Shown one piece after another: positions 17,333 to 28,298 of a stretch of DNA of 64,000 nucleotides. Positions within the stretch are counted from its first letter, which is position 1. Each line of letters starts with the position of its first letter. A program made the translations under genes and the position numbers. The notes beneath the pieces are model-generated. The model was not told where the DNA came from. It did not search any database and was given only the letters and a program-made list of their open reading frames with translations. Origin of the DNA: Hymenobacter siberiensis (GTDB taxonomy: Bacteria > Bacteroidota > Bacteroidia > Cytophagales > Hymenobacteraceae); contig NZ_JAHLZY020000001.1 of the NCBI RefSeq assembly GCF_018967865.2, forward strand, positions 2,542,001 through 2,606,000, written 5' to 3'.

Positions 17333-17468
17333 GGATGGGAAAATGGAGGTCAAAGGTCGGGATTTCAGTCCATAGACAAAAACTTAGCCGAACTATTTGC
17401 GCAGAACTTAATAAAGCTTCAAGGTTTCTTGCCTTTTCCTCCATTATCGGAATATTCCAGCGGCACAC

Positions 17469-19709
<2,241 letters not shown>

Positions 19710-19739
19710 GGTATGTATTCCGGTTGCTGGCGAGTGATG

Positions 19740-20351
19740 TTAGTTCTGCACCAGCACGCCATCGGCCAGAAAATTCAGCTCCTGCCGGGGCTGGGTAATG
19801 GCGGCAATTTCCGGCTCGGGCTTACCGGCGTCGCGCAGGTAGTGCTGCTGCTCGGCCACGCTCACGGTCTGGCGGTGCGCCCAGCCGCTCACTACCACGG
19901 TATGGCCGCTGAGGTCTTTGGGCACAAAAAAGGCATAATCGCGGAAGCTCACGCGCATGTCCTGGCCGTCGGCGGTGGGCAGGGTCATCCAGCAGCCTCT
20001 GGCCTGGCACACGGCGGTGGCTTTGCCCACCAGCTTCACCTGGGCCGAATCGCGGCTGCCCAGGGCGGTGACCAGGGCGCTCATGGGCAGGGCCCCGGCG
20101 GGCGTGATGGCCGCGCCGTAGGTCTGGCCGGGGGCGGCTGGGGCAATGCTGGTGTTACCAAGCGTCTCGCCTTCTTCTTCTTCACCGTCGGCATTGGCAC
20201 CCGCGCCTTTGGGTACTTCAGAATCGTGGCCATTCACTTCCTGCTGGCCCTGGGGCAACGGCAGCACGGGGTTGATGGGGGCCGAAGGAACAAACTTCAA
20301 CAGGAGCAGAATGGCGACTAATACGCCAGCGAAAGAGAGCAGGAATTTCAT
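19740..20351 (-). CDS. DUF4920 domain protein
   Basis: 203 residues. A membrane anchor or uncleaved signal covers residues 3-19. An acidic, Pro-rich linker (with a run of Glu at about 56-61) leads to a DUF4920 domain from about residue 75: TYGAAITPAGALP, then KLVGKATAVCQARGCWMTLP and FFVPKDLSGHTVVVSGWA. The two cysteines in CQARGCW are typical and may bind metal or form a disulphide. The domain is OB-fold-like and of unknown role. Confidence 0.85.
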   Translation of the reverse strand: MKFLLSFAGVLVAILLLLKFVPSAPINPVLPLPQGQQEVNGHDSEVPKGAGANADGEEEEGETLGNTSIAPAAPGQTYGAAITPAGALPMSALVTALGSRDSAQVKLVGKATAVCQARGCWMTLPTADGQDMRVSFRDYAFFVPKDLSGHTVVVSGWAHRQTVSVAEQQHYLRDAGKPEPEIAAITQPRQELNFLADGVLVQN

Positions 20352-20442
20352 GATTCAAAAACAGAAAGTGGAAGCGACTGAATGGCGACCGGGCTAATTA
20401 ACTTGGTCATCGACTTAAAGTCAAACATCAACCAAATTCAGA

Positions 20443-21063
20443 CTACTGGCTGATTACTACGGTCTTGCGCAGCTTGCGGGCATAGGCCATGCGGCGCTCG
20501 GACCCACCCGCGCCGGGATAATCGAAGCCCACAGTAGTGGGGTCTTCGCGCAGGGCCGACCAGGTTTTGGCGTCTACCTCGGCGGGCTGCTCGGTACCGG
20601 GCGGAATGGCCGGCTGCATGAAATGGGTGTCGGCAAAGAAGTTATTCATGCCCTGCAAAATGGCAATTTCCTGTTCGCGTACGCTCGCCGACTGCGGGTC
20701 GGCGATATCGGTGTGGCTGAGCAGGGCGCGGGCGGGCAGCACTTCGTGGCGCAGGGTATCGCCGGTGCTGCTTGTCACGATGAGGTGGGCCTGGGCCGTG
20801 AGCACGCGGGGGCCGCGCAGCTGCAAAATGAAATTATCCCGGGTGGCCGGGTCCGAGAACGAGTGGGTAGCACTCACGGTGTTGAGCACCGTTTTGCCGC
20901 TCACGCGCACACGGCTGCCGGCGGGCGGCGGCGTATACGTAGAGCGAGGGTCGGTGGAAGAGCTGCTTACTTCGCGCTCGGTGCTCACGCAGGAGGCCAG
21001 TTGCAGCGTGAGCCCGGCAGCCAGCAGGATTTGGGCAGAAAGTCGTAGGTGTTTAGTTTTCAT
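20443..21063 (-). CDS. Hypothetical lipoprotein
   Basis: 206 residues with a lipoprotein signal ending LQLASC (Cys25). A Ser/Thr/Pro linker is followed by a beta-rich domain with TVLNTVSATHSFSDPATRDN and LTAQAHLIVTSSTGD, then a helical end. No family is recognised. A near-consensus TACCTTCG box lies about 35 bases before the start. Nearest neighbours on the same strand are separate, so it is probably its own transcript. Confidence 0.75.
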   Translation of the reverse strand: MKTKHLRLSAQILLAAGLTLQLASCVSTEREVSSSSTDPRSTYTPPPAGSRVRVSGKTVLNTVSATHSFSDPATRDNFILQLRGPRVLTAQAHLIVTSSTGDTLRHEVLPARALLSHTDIADPQSASVREQEIAILQGMNNFFADTHFMQPAIPPGTEQPAEVDAKTWSALREDPTTVGFDYPGAGGSERRMAYARKLRKTVVISQ

Positions 21064-21215
21064 AAAAAAGCAAGGCCAAAGGAAGGCTCAATGCACGAAG
21101 GTAAGGCGAGGAATGAGGCCGATACTATATAAAAACCTACTAGCTTGGAGAAGCCGGCCCGGGGATTTTACGGCAAAAGCCCAACAATGGGTTTGAGCCC
21201 GGCCCGCTGGCCCAC

Positions 21216-21968
21216 TCAGAACAAGCCCACTTCGACCCCCAGCATCCAGCGGGGCAGCTCGGGCCAGGCCCCGTAGCCGGACGCAAATACCGGCGACAGC
21301 CGGTAGCGCGCCGTAAGGGCATAGCGGTCGACGCCCACGCGCGCCCCAACCAACCCTGACCAGCGGCGCAAATAAGGCAAGCCCCGCTCGGTGGTTTCGA
21401 CGGAGGTGATGCCCGGCGCGGGGTCGTCTTCGGTGATGTGGGAGGTGGCGGCCACCCAGCCGCTACCAGCCAGCAGGTCGACGTAGCGGCCCACGGCGTT
21501 GCCCCGACGGCCGTAGTTCAGCCGCAGGCTGAGCTCGGAATACAGCTGGTGCAGGGCCAAGCTTTCGCTGCGATGCAGGGTAGAAGCCGGCACGAGTTTT
21601 TGGCCGTTTTGGGCCAGATTATAGCGCTGGTAGGCATAGCCCAAGTCAGCATTGAGCGCCAGCGCCTGGCTGAACCGGACCTTGAGCCGCCCGCCGCCGC
21701 GCAACTCCGCCGAGCCCAGCCCATAGCGCACGGCCGCGCCGCTGCCCGCCGGGCCGGCCAGCAGCCCATAGCCAAAATAAGCGTGCCCGAAATAGCGCCG
21801 ATTGGGGCCGAAAGTCGTTTTTACGGTGTCATCGGCCACGTTGGCCTGCACCAGCACCTGCTGGGCACGAGCAGCGGGCAGGGCTCCGGCCAGCAGGCCC
21901 AGCAGCACCAGCCCCCGGCGCATAGCCCCGGCCAGCCCCCCTTGCCTGTTCAGTTCCGCAGGTTTCAT
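21216..21968 (-). CDS. Outer-membrane beta-barrel-like protein, coupled to the S8 protease
   Basis: 250 residues with an N-terminal signal ending ARAQQ (about 35) and a chain of alternating amphipathic strands rich in Tyr, Gly and Arg, ending in a terminal Phe (EVGLF), as outer-membrane barrels do. No named family. The start codon overlaps the stop of the S8 protease in TAATG, so the two are translationally coupled and probably work together. Confidence 0.75.
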   Translation of the reverse strand: MKPAELNRQGGLAGAMRRGLVLLGLLAGALPAARAQQVLVQANVADDTVKTTFGPNRRYFGHAYFGYGLLAGPAGSGAAVRYGLGSAELRGGGRLKVRFSQALALNADLGYAYQRYNLAQNGQKLVPASTLHRSESLALHQLYSELSLRLNYGRRGNAVGRYVDLLAGSGWVAATSHITEDDPAPGITSVETTERGLPYLRRWSGLVGARVGVDRYALTARYRLSPVFASGYGAWPELPRWMLGVEVGLF

Positions 21969-23833
21969 TACTCTGAAAATGTGGCCGTGTAGCCTTTGAA
22001 ATAAACGCGCAGCACGTTACCCCCGCCCAGGAAGCGGCGCGGCACCTGCACTACCAGCCGCTGCGTCACGGCGCGGGTTTCGTAGCGACGCAGCACGCCG
22101 CGCCGGTCCGCCAGGTTCCAGTAGAGATAGGCCGGGTAGCTGGGCTCGGGCAGCGGCGCGGGGCTGGGGCCCACGGGCTGCTCGCGGCCTACGTGCGGGA
22201 CGTTGTCGGCGGGGCTTTTCGCTTCCGGGGCGGGCAGGGCGGCGGGCAGGGCGGGCTCGCTCTGGTCGGCCATGAGCGGCAGCGTTTCGGCGGGCCGCAG
22301 GGCAGCTTCGGGGCGGATGACGACGGCAATCAGGCTGTCGTGGGGCACAAAATCGAACGTGGGCCCGGCCGCAACCGCCGGCACCGAAAGCGCAAAGTGC
22401 GCGAAGCGGGGCCGCCCGTAGCCGTGGGCATAGTCGAAGTACGGGTACAGCTCCGCCGATTTTTCGAGCCCCCGAAACACCTGCATGGCCGTGAGCTCCC
22501 GGTGCTGCTGCCACAGGCAGGCCGCGAAGCCCGCCACCAGCGGCGAGGCAAAGGAAGTGCCCTCCAGCCGCTCGTAGCCGCCGCCCGGCGTGGTGGTGAG
22601 TACAATGCCGAACGCCACCAGGTTGGGCTTGGGCCGGCGGTCGGCGGTGGGGCCGTAGGAGCTGAAAGCGACGTGAAGGCCGGTTTCGGGGTCGAGCCCG
22701 CCAATGGCCAGCGCCGAGTCGGCATCGGCGGGCGTGCCGATACGAACCCAGTCGTCGTCGCCGTCGTTGCCGGCGGCGCTCACCACCAGCACGCCCTTGC
22801 GGGCGGCCAGGTTGGCGGCGCGGGCAATGAGGCTGCGGTGCCCGTCCATCTGCTCGGGGAAATAGCGCTGCTCGGTATAAGCCAGCGAGGAATTGATGAT
22901 GTCGGCCCCGAGGCGGTCGGCCCATTCCACGGCGGCCAGCCAGGCTTCCTCCTCGGCGTAGCGTTCGCGGTGCAGCTGCTCGGTGCGGGCCAGCAGGTAC
23001 TCGGCATCGGGCGCGAGGCCCAGGGCCGGGCCCGACGTGCCGCCGGGACCACCGGGCAAGCGGCCGGCCAGGCAGCCCATCACCTCGGTGCCGTGGCTGC
23101 CGCCGATGAATACGTCGTCGCGGTTGCGCAGAAAGTCGTGGGTGGCCACGATGCGCCGGCCCGCCACCAACTCCCGAAACGCCGGGTGCTCGGGCAGCCC
23201 CCTAAAGCCCACATCGAACACGGCAATGCGCATGCCCTGCCCGGCAAGTCCGGCCGCCCGCAGCGCGGCCCCGTCGAGGTAGGCTGTTTGGCGGCGGGCC
23301 AGCAGGTAGTCGTTGGCGGAAATAGGCTTGGGTGCGCTGGCAGGTTCGTAGCGTACTGGTTTGGTTGCCTGATGAGCGGCTGCTTCAGCGGTGCGCTGCG
23401 GCCACGCTTCGACCTGGGCCACGCCGGGCAGCGCCCGGAGCGCGGCGGCCTGGGCCGGAGTGGCCCGGCAGGCCACGGCATTGAACCAGCGGCTGACCAG
23501 CGTTATGGTGTCGACCCGCGCCGCGATGGCGGCCACGTAATCGGACCGCACGGGCAGGTCGGTGGCATCAAACGCCGGGAGGTGCTGGCGAACGCGACGG
23601 GCCTGCGCGGCGGGCGAAAAATAGTGCTTCGGACTAAAATGTGCGCCCGCCTTATCGGCCAGCGATACCCAGTAGCGCGCAGGAGCTTGCTGATTTGCGG
23701 GCAATGCACTCCCAGAATGCCCCTGAGCAGCACTTGGGCCGGCTGCGCACAGCAGAGCCACGGCTAGTCCGGTGGCCCGGCACGCCGGCCCCATGCGCTT
23801 CCAAACGGTGCTAAGTAGAGGAGAAACGTGCAT
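21968..23833 (-). CDS. S8 (subtilisin-like) serine protease, secreted
   Basis: 621 residues with all three catalytic residues: Asp207 in IAVFDVGFRG, His247 in GSHGTEVMGC and Ser427 in GTSFASPLVAGF, plus the oxyanion Asn in SAAGNDGDDD. A signal peptide lies at about 15-37 and a propeptide precedes the domain. A perfect TACCTTTG box at 23844-23851 is only 11 bases before the ATG at 23833, so the true start may be the in-frame ATG at 23794, which sits directly before the signal peptide. The C-terminal 120 residues form a beta domain without an obvious type IX tail. Probably periplasmic or surface proteolysis together with the coupled barrel protein. Confidence 0.92.
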   Translation of the reverse strand: MHVSPLLSTVWKRMGPACRATGLAVALLCAAGPSAAQGHSGSALPANQQAPARYWVSLADKAGAHFSPKHYFSPAAQARRVRQHLPAFDATDLPVRSDYVAAIAARVDTITLVSRWFNAVACRATPAQAAALRALPGVAQVEAWPQRTAEAAAHQATKPVRYEPASAPKPISANDYLLARRQTAYLDGAALRAAGLAGQGMRIAVFDVGFRGLPEHPAFRELVAGRRIVATHDFLRNRDDVFIGGSHGTEVMGCLAGRLPGGPGGTSGPALGLAPDAEYLLARTEQLHRERYAEEEAWLAAVEWADRLGADIINSSLAYTEQRYFPEQMDGHRSLIARAANLAARKGVLVVSAAGNDGDDDWVRIGTPADADSALAIGGLDPETGLHVAFSSYGPTADRRPKPNLVAFGIVLTTTPGGGYERLEGTSFASPLVAGFAACLWQQHRELTAMQVFRGLEKSAELYPYFDYAHGYGRPRFAHFALSVPAVAAGPTFDFVPHDSLIAVVIRPEAALRPAETLPLMADQSEPALPAALPAPEAKSPADNVPHVGREQPVGPSPAPLPEPSYPAYLYWNLADRRGVLRRYETRAVTQRLVVQVPRRFLGGGNVLRVYFKGYTATFSE

Positions 23834-23843
23834 AGAACTTCGC

Positions 23844-23851
23844 CAAAGGTA
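23844..23851 (-). promoter_or_regulatory. Putative -7 box for the S8 protease operon
   Basis: Reads TACCTTTG on the minus strand. Its closeness to the first ATG argues for a downstream start at 23794 or a leaderless message. Confidence 0.4.
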
Positions 23852-23928
23852 ACCCCTGCGGGTGGGCTCCGTTTTAAGGCTGGACCATTTCGAGGTCTAA
23901 TCGACTTCTTTACTTCTCTTTCACACTT

Positions 23929-24750
23929 ATGAATTTCCGCCTCCTCCCCACCATGCTGCTAGGTGCCACGCTGCTGGCACTGCCCGGCTGCAACCAGAAA
24001 GAAATCGCGGCCCTGCAACAGCAGAACTCCGACCTCACCAAATCGCGCGACCAGCTGGCGCTGGAAAAAAATGCCCTGGCCTCGGCCAAAGCCCGCAACG
24101 AGGATGAGCTACGCAACTCGATTCTCAATAAAAACCAGCAGGTTAGCCAGCTGAATCAGAATCTGGGCGATGCCGAAACAGACATCAAGAACAAGAATGC
24201 CGACCTGCAAAATAAAAACGCCCGCATCGCCGACCTGCAAAATGCCCTGGCCCAGAAAGATGCCGCTACCAAAGCCCTCCGCCAGCGCGTTTCGGATGCC
24301 CTGCTGGGCTTTAACGCCCAGGATTTGCAGGTGAGCGTGAAAAACGGCAAGGTATACGTGTCGCTTTCCGAGCAGCTGCTCTTCAAATCGGGCTCGACCA
24401 AAGTAGACCCCAAAGGCCAGGATGCCCTGCGCAAGCTGGCCACCGCCCTCAAAGACAACAAGGACGTGAACGTGCTGGTAGAAGGCCACACCGACAACGT
24501 GCCCATCAAAGGCACCACGGCCAGCGGGGCTAAGGACAACTGGGACCTGAGCGTGATGCGGGCCACGGAAATCACCCGCCTGCTCACCACGGCCGGCATG
24601 GACCCCGCCCAGGTTACGCCCTCGGGCCGCTCGATGTACATGCCCGTGGTGGCCAACGACTCCCCCGCCAACAAGGCCCTGAACCGCCGCACCGACATCA
24701 TCCTCACGCCCAAGCTCGACGAGCTGTTCTCGATTCTGGGCCAGAACTAA
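23929..24750 (+). CDS. OmpA-family lipoprotein with coiled coil
   Basis: 273 residues. The lipoprotein signal ends LALPGC (Cys21). Residues 25-115 are a long coiled coil (IAALQQQNSDLTKSRDQLAL and repeated NKNADLQNKNARIADL heptads). The C-terminal OmpA domain (about 140-265) has the peptidoglycan-binding pattern VEGHTDNVPIKG and NRRTDIIL. It should tether the outer membrane to the wall across the periplasm. A long inverted repeat begins at its stop codon. Confidence 0.9.
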   Translation: MNFRLLPTMLLGATLLALPGCNQKEIAALQQQNSDLTKSRDQLALEKNALASAKARNEDELRNSILNKNQQVSQLNQNLGDAETDIKNKNADLQNKNARIADLQNALAQKDAATKALRQRVSDALLGFNAQDLQVSVKNGKVYVSLSEQLLFKSGSTKVDPKGQDALRKLATALKDNKDVNVLVEGHTDNVPIKGTTASGAKDNWDLSVMRATEITRLLTTAGMDPAQVTPSGRSMYMPVVANDSPANKALNRRTDIILTPKLDELFSILGQN

Positions 24751-24926
24751 ATCACTGATTTTTGCGGATTAACCGTGATTTCGCTGATTCGCTAACGGAG
24801 TCTTCCGGCGATTCCGAACACGAGCCCGCTATGAAACAGAACGGCCCCACCCGCGCAAGCAGGTGGGGCCGTTTCTACGGAAAAGAAATCAGCGAAATCA
24901 CGGTTAATCCGCGAAAATCAGTGATT
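24750..24926. repeat. Inverted repeat with a hairpin inside (family F)
   Basis: Outer arms of about 40 bases (AATCACTGATTTTTGCGGAT and on to CGCTGATT) are complementary with few mismatches. Between them lies a separate short hairpin, CGGCCCCACC pairing with GGTGGGGCCG (24842-24872), followed by TTT. The arms touch the stop codons of the two convergent genes, OmpA-like and M28. Confidence 0.85.
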
Positions 24927-26368
24927 TACAAGCCATACTTGCTCAGCAGGTAAATCAGCGACGCCATGCTGGCCCCGCCCAGCTCCAGCTCGCGGCGGTT
25001 CACTTTGTCGAAGGTGTCGGCGGCGGTGTGGTGAATGTCGAAATAGCGTTGCGAGTCGCACTTGTAGCCGATGAGGGCTTTGGGGTGCACAGCGGCTTGC
25101 AGGGGCTCGATATCGGTGCCGGAGTGGCCGGCCGTTACGTCGGCGGCGTGGTAGGGCCGCAGCAGCGGGGCAAAGCGGGCCAGCTTGGCCACCGTGGCGG
25201 GGTCGCCCTCCACGGTGAAGCCGCGCGGCGTGAACCCGCCCCCGTCCGACTCGATGGCGGCGAGGTGCGTTTCCTGATTCTGGGCGGCCAGGCGGGCGTA
25301 TTCGTTGCCGCCCCGGGTGCCGTTTTCTTCATTCATGAAGAGCACGGCGCGTACCGTGCGCTCGGGCTTGAAGCCGGCGGCGCGCAGCAGGCGTAGGGCC
25401 TCCATGCTTTGCACGCAGCCGGTGCCGTCGTCGTGGGCGCCCTGGGCCAGGTCCCAGGAATCGAGGTGGCCACCCACGGTGATGATTTCCTGCGGGAATT
25501 TGCTACCCTTGATTTCGCCTACCACGTTGTAGCTTTTTTCGTCGGGCAGGGTAATGCACTCCATTTCCAGCTCAAACTGCAGGTCGGGGTTGGCCTTGAG
25601 GAGTTGGCTGAGCCGGTCGGCGGCATTGGTGCTAAGGGCGGCGCCGGGCACCTTGGCCACGCCCTCGACGTAGCGCATGGTGCCGGTGTGCGGGTTATCG
25701 TCGCGGGCGCTGGTCATGGAGCGCACCAGGGCCCCCACGGCCCCGCGTTTGGCGGCTTCGATGGCCCCGTTGGCGCGCTGGTCCACGGCCCCGCCGTAGG
25801 CCGCGCCCGGCTCAATGAGGACATCGTTGAAGGGCCGGTTATAGAATATGAACTTGCCTTTCACGGCCGCTTCGGGCAGATTTTTCACTTCTTCCAGGCT
25901 GTGCACTTCCACCACGCCGGCCTTCAGCTTGCCGCCGGTGCTCACCGAGCCGCCCAGGGCGCACACCGGCACCCGCACGCCTTTGTCCTTATTCCCAATG
26001 ATTTCGCCGCGCTCCTTGCTGCCGCGCACCCAGTGTGGCACCATCACCTCCTGCAGGTACACGCGGTCGAACCCGGCTTTTTCCATGGTGGCCTTGCCCC
26101 ACTCCACGGCCTGCTGGGCCTGCGGCGAGCCCGACAGGCGGGGCCCGATGGTGCCGGTGAGGTAGCGCAGGTTGTCGTAGCTCTCGCCGCGCAGCAGGGC
26201 TTCATCGAAAATTTTGCGCAGGGCCAGCGAGTCGGTCTGGTCGGCTTGGGCCGCAGCGACGGGCGCGGGAGTGCCCTTGGCTTTTTTGCGCGACTGGGCC
26301 TCAGCCGGAGCGTTGATGACCAATAGGGTGCCGGCCAAAACCAGCATTTTTTTTACGTAACAAGGCAT
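24926..26368 (-). CDS. M28 family zinc peptidase with PA-like insert
   Basis: 480 residues from the ATG at 26368. A signal peptide covers 1-24 (ends APAEAQ). Residues 110-250 include a protease-associated-type insert. The catalytic domain shows the M28 metal set: His301 in GGHLDSWD, Asp313 in GAHDDGTG, the Glu347-Glu348 pair in FMNEENG, Asp375 in IESDGGG, and a late His in YFDIHHTAADTFDK. It is most like plasma glutamate carboxypeptidase and Bacteroidota aminopeptidases. The longer frame to 26503 is rejected because it precedes the signal. Confidence 0.92.
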   Translation of the reverse strand: MPCYVKKMLVLAGTLLVINAPAEAQSRKKAKGTPAPVAAAQADQTDSLALRKIFDEALLRGESYDNLRYLTGTIGPRLSGSPQAQQAVEWGKATMEKAGFDRVYLQEVMVPHWVRGSKERGEIIGNKDKGVRVPVCALGGSVSTGGKLKAGVVEVHSLEEVKNLPEAAVKGKFIFYNRPFNDVLIEPGAAYGGAVDQRANGAIEAAKRGAVGALVRSMTSARDDNPHTGTMRYVEGVAKVPGAALSTNAADRLSQLLKANPDLQFELEMECITLPDEKSYNVVGEIKGSKFPQEIITVGGHLDSWDLAQGAHDDGTGCVQSMEALRLLRAAGFKPERTVRAVLFMNEENGTRGGNEYARLAAQNQETHLAAIESDGGGFTPRGFTVEGDPATVAKLARFAPLLRPYHAADVTAGHSGTDIEPLQAAVHPKALIGYKCDSQRYFDIHHTAADTFDKVNRRELELGGASMASLIYLLSKYGL

Positions 26369-26586
26369 AGAGCGACAAGCTGAAATCCGCGACCGTAGTG
26401 GCCGGGCGTGGGCGAAAGTACGGCGGCGGGCCATTGCGGGGTGCGGCCCCGGCCAGCAGCAGGCCCGGAAGTTGCCGGAGCAGCTACTGGTGCAGGGCCT
26501 CAAAAGATAAGGCCGCCGCCCCTCACGCAGAGCAGTGAGAAGCGGCAGCCTTGGGCATCTTTACCGGCTTTGGCAAGCCGCAGCGG

Positions 26587-27201
26587 CTACTTCATGGGCG
26601 CAGTCTGAACCATGGGTGCAGCCTTGCCTGGTTTGGGACTCTGCCGGCGCTCGGGGCCATAGCCGCGCATGTCGACGGTGGGCATGGCTCCTTCCACCAA
26701 GCGCACGGTGAAGAGGTATTCGTAGTCGTTTTCGCCGATTTCTTCCACCGGCGGGGTAGCCCCAAAATCGTCGATGAGCGAGAGCACGTTGTTGGAATGA
26801 CCCACGATAACCACCGATTTTCCGGCGTATTCTTTCAGAATGCGGTCGGTCAGGTCACGGCCCCGTTTCGGGTCGTACACCTGCGGCTCCAGCTTCAGGG
26901 CCTCGGCCAGGGGGGCCAGGGTGGCGCGGGTGCGCTTGGTTTCGGTGGTGAAAAGGGCCGCCGGGTGGTAGCCCATCAGGGTTTTGCGCAGAGCCAGGGC
27001 GCGGGTCTGGCCCAGGGCCGAGAGCGTAGGGTCGGTGCGGTCGGTGGTCGAATCTTTTTCGGCGTGGCGCACAATGTACACCGTCGTGACAATGGGCTTG
27101 GCTTTAGATTTGGATTTGACCGGGGCCTGGGCGGCGGCGCTGTTGGCCAGCGTGACCAGGGCCGCCAACAGCAGCGGCCAGAATAGGAAGCAGTGTTTCA
27201 T
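26587..27201 (-). CDS. Histidine phosphatase (phosphoglycerate mutase-like) family, secreted
   Basis: 204 residues from the ATG at 27201, with a signal peptide (to about residue 27, ANSAAAQAP). The phosphohistidine motif is IVRHAEKDS, with the second catalytic histidine in VIVGHSNNVLSLID and the intervening arginine in TETKRTRATLAPLAE. The RHAEK variant is that of SixA- and exported phosphatase-like members. Substrate unknown. A TATCTTTC box lies about 40 bases upstream. Confidence 0.87.
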   Translation of the reverse strand: MKHCFLFWPLLLAALVTLANSAAAQAPVKSKSKAKPIVTTVYIVRHAEKDSTTDRTDPTLSALGQTRALALRKTLMGYHPAALFTTETKRTRATLAPLAEALKLEPQVYDPKRGRDLTDRILKEYAGKSVVIVGHSNNVLSLIDDFGATPPVEEIGENDYEYLFTVRLVEGAMPTVDMRGYGPERRQSPKPGKAAPMVQTAPMK

Positions 27202-27376
27202 CAGAAAAGCAGGAAGAAAACGTGGCAAGATGTTGTGGGGAAAGATACGCCACAAAGTTTGAGGGGGCTGAATCGTTGGCCCGGCCCGGAATGAAAACCG
27301 TCCTTCATGTCCCGTTCAGATGCACATGTCGTATGTTGTACCCGAAAGCCTCACCCGTCACCCTCTTTTTTGCCCC

Positions 27377-28057
27377 ATGCACGTTCTGCTCATCGAAGAC
27401 GAAAAAAGCCTGCACCAAGAAATGCGGCAGTTTCTGCTGCAAGCCCAGTACCTGGTCGATTCGGCCTACACCTACGCCGAGGCCTCAGAAAAGCTCTACG
27501 TGAGCAGCTACGACTTCGTGCTGCTCGACCTGGGCCTGCCCGGCGGCGATGGCCTCGACCTGCTCCGGGAAGCCCGCCTGAATGAAAACCAGGAGGCCTC
27601 GTTCATCATCCTCACCGCGCGCGGCGCGCTCGATGACCGCATTCGCGGCCTCGACCTCGGGGCCGACGACTACCTGCCCAAGCCGTTCTCGCTGCTGGAG
27701 CTCACCAGCCGCATGCAGGCCATCACGCGCCGCAAGTTCAACCTTAAGCGACCAGAAATTACCTTCGGCCAAGGCTTTAGCATGGACCCCAACGCCCGCA
27801 TCGTGCGGCACGGCGGCCAGGAAGTGCCCCTCACCAAAAAGGAGTTCGACCTGCTGCACTACCTGCTGCTGCACCGGGGCCGCGTCCTCACGCGCCTGCA
27901 GCTGGGCGAGCACCTGTGGGGCAACGTGCTCGAAGACGATTCCGACTCGAACTACATCGACGTGCACATCAAAAACGTGCGCAAGAAGCTGGCCCAGTTC
28001 GCCTCCTCCGACTTTCTGGAGACGGTGCGCGGCATCGGCTACCGGGCGGCGGAGTAG
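27377..28057 (+). CDS. OmpR-family response regulator
   Basis: 226 residues: receiver domain (1-118) with phosphorylated Asp51 in FVLLDLGLPGGDG, acidic pair Glu7-Asp8, and Lys102 in YLPKPFSLLE; then a winged helix (about 127-226) with VPLTKKEFDLLHYLL and a closing VRGIGYRAAE. It pairs with the sensor kinase gene 241 bases downstream. The gap between them holds a palindrome, so the two may be unequally expressed. Start at 27377 chosen because the receiver fold begins there. Confidence 0.94.
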   Translation: MHVLLIEDEKSLHQEMRQFLLQAQYLVDSAYTYAEASEKLYVSSYDFVLLDLGLPGGDGLDLLREARLNENQEASFIILTARGALDDRIRGLDLGADDYLPKPFSLLELTSRMQAITRRKFNLKRPEITFGQGFSMDPNARIVRHGGQEVPLTKKEFDLLHYLLLHRGRVLTRLQLGEHLWGNVLEDDSDSNYIDVHIKNVRKKLAQFASSDFLETVRGIGYRAAE

Positions 28058-28181
28058 CAGCAAAATGGCAAGTGAGTAAGTGAGTGAATGGGAGTTGCAC
28101 GCTGGTAGTACCGAGTAAATTTGCTGGTGCTTCCTTCTTACCAGCAGCATTGCCGCTCTCGGCCTTACTCATTTACTCACT

Positions 28182-28280
28182 GGAGCTGTTTAGAAAGTCA
28201 CAAAAGGTACTCAAACGGTCATGCTTCGCTGCGCGCTGCATGACCGTTTGAGTACCTTTTGTGACTTTCTAAACAGCTCC
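28182..28280. repeat. Palindromic element, family B copy 1
   Basis: A 99-base near-perfect palindrome: arms of about 42 bases (GGAGCTGTTTAGAAAGTCAC, then AAAAGGTACTCAAACGGTCA) around a GC-rich centre. It is flanked by a 13-base direct repeat, CTTACTCATTTAC, at 28164-28176 and 28282-28294. It separates the response regulator and kinase genes. Confidence 0.9.
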
Positions 28281-28298
28281 ACTTACTCATTTACCAAA

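Noticed and set aside
22193..23767. A 524-codon plus-strand frame opposite the S8 protease
   Set aside because: It is antisense to a gene with a full catalytic triad; its Gly/Arg/Gln-heavy composition is that of a shadow in GC-rich DNA.
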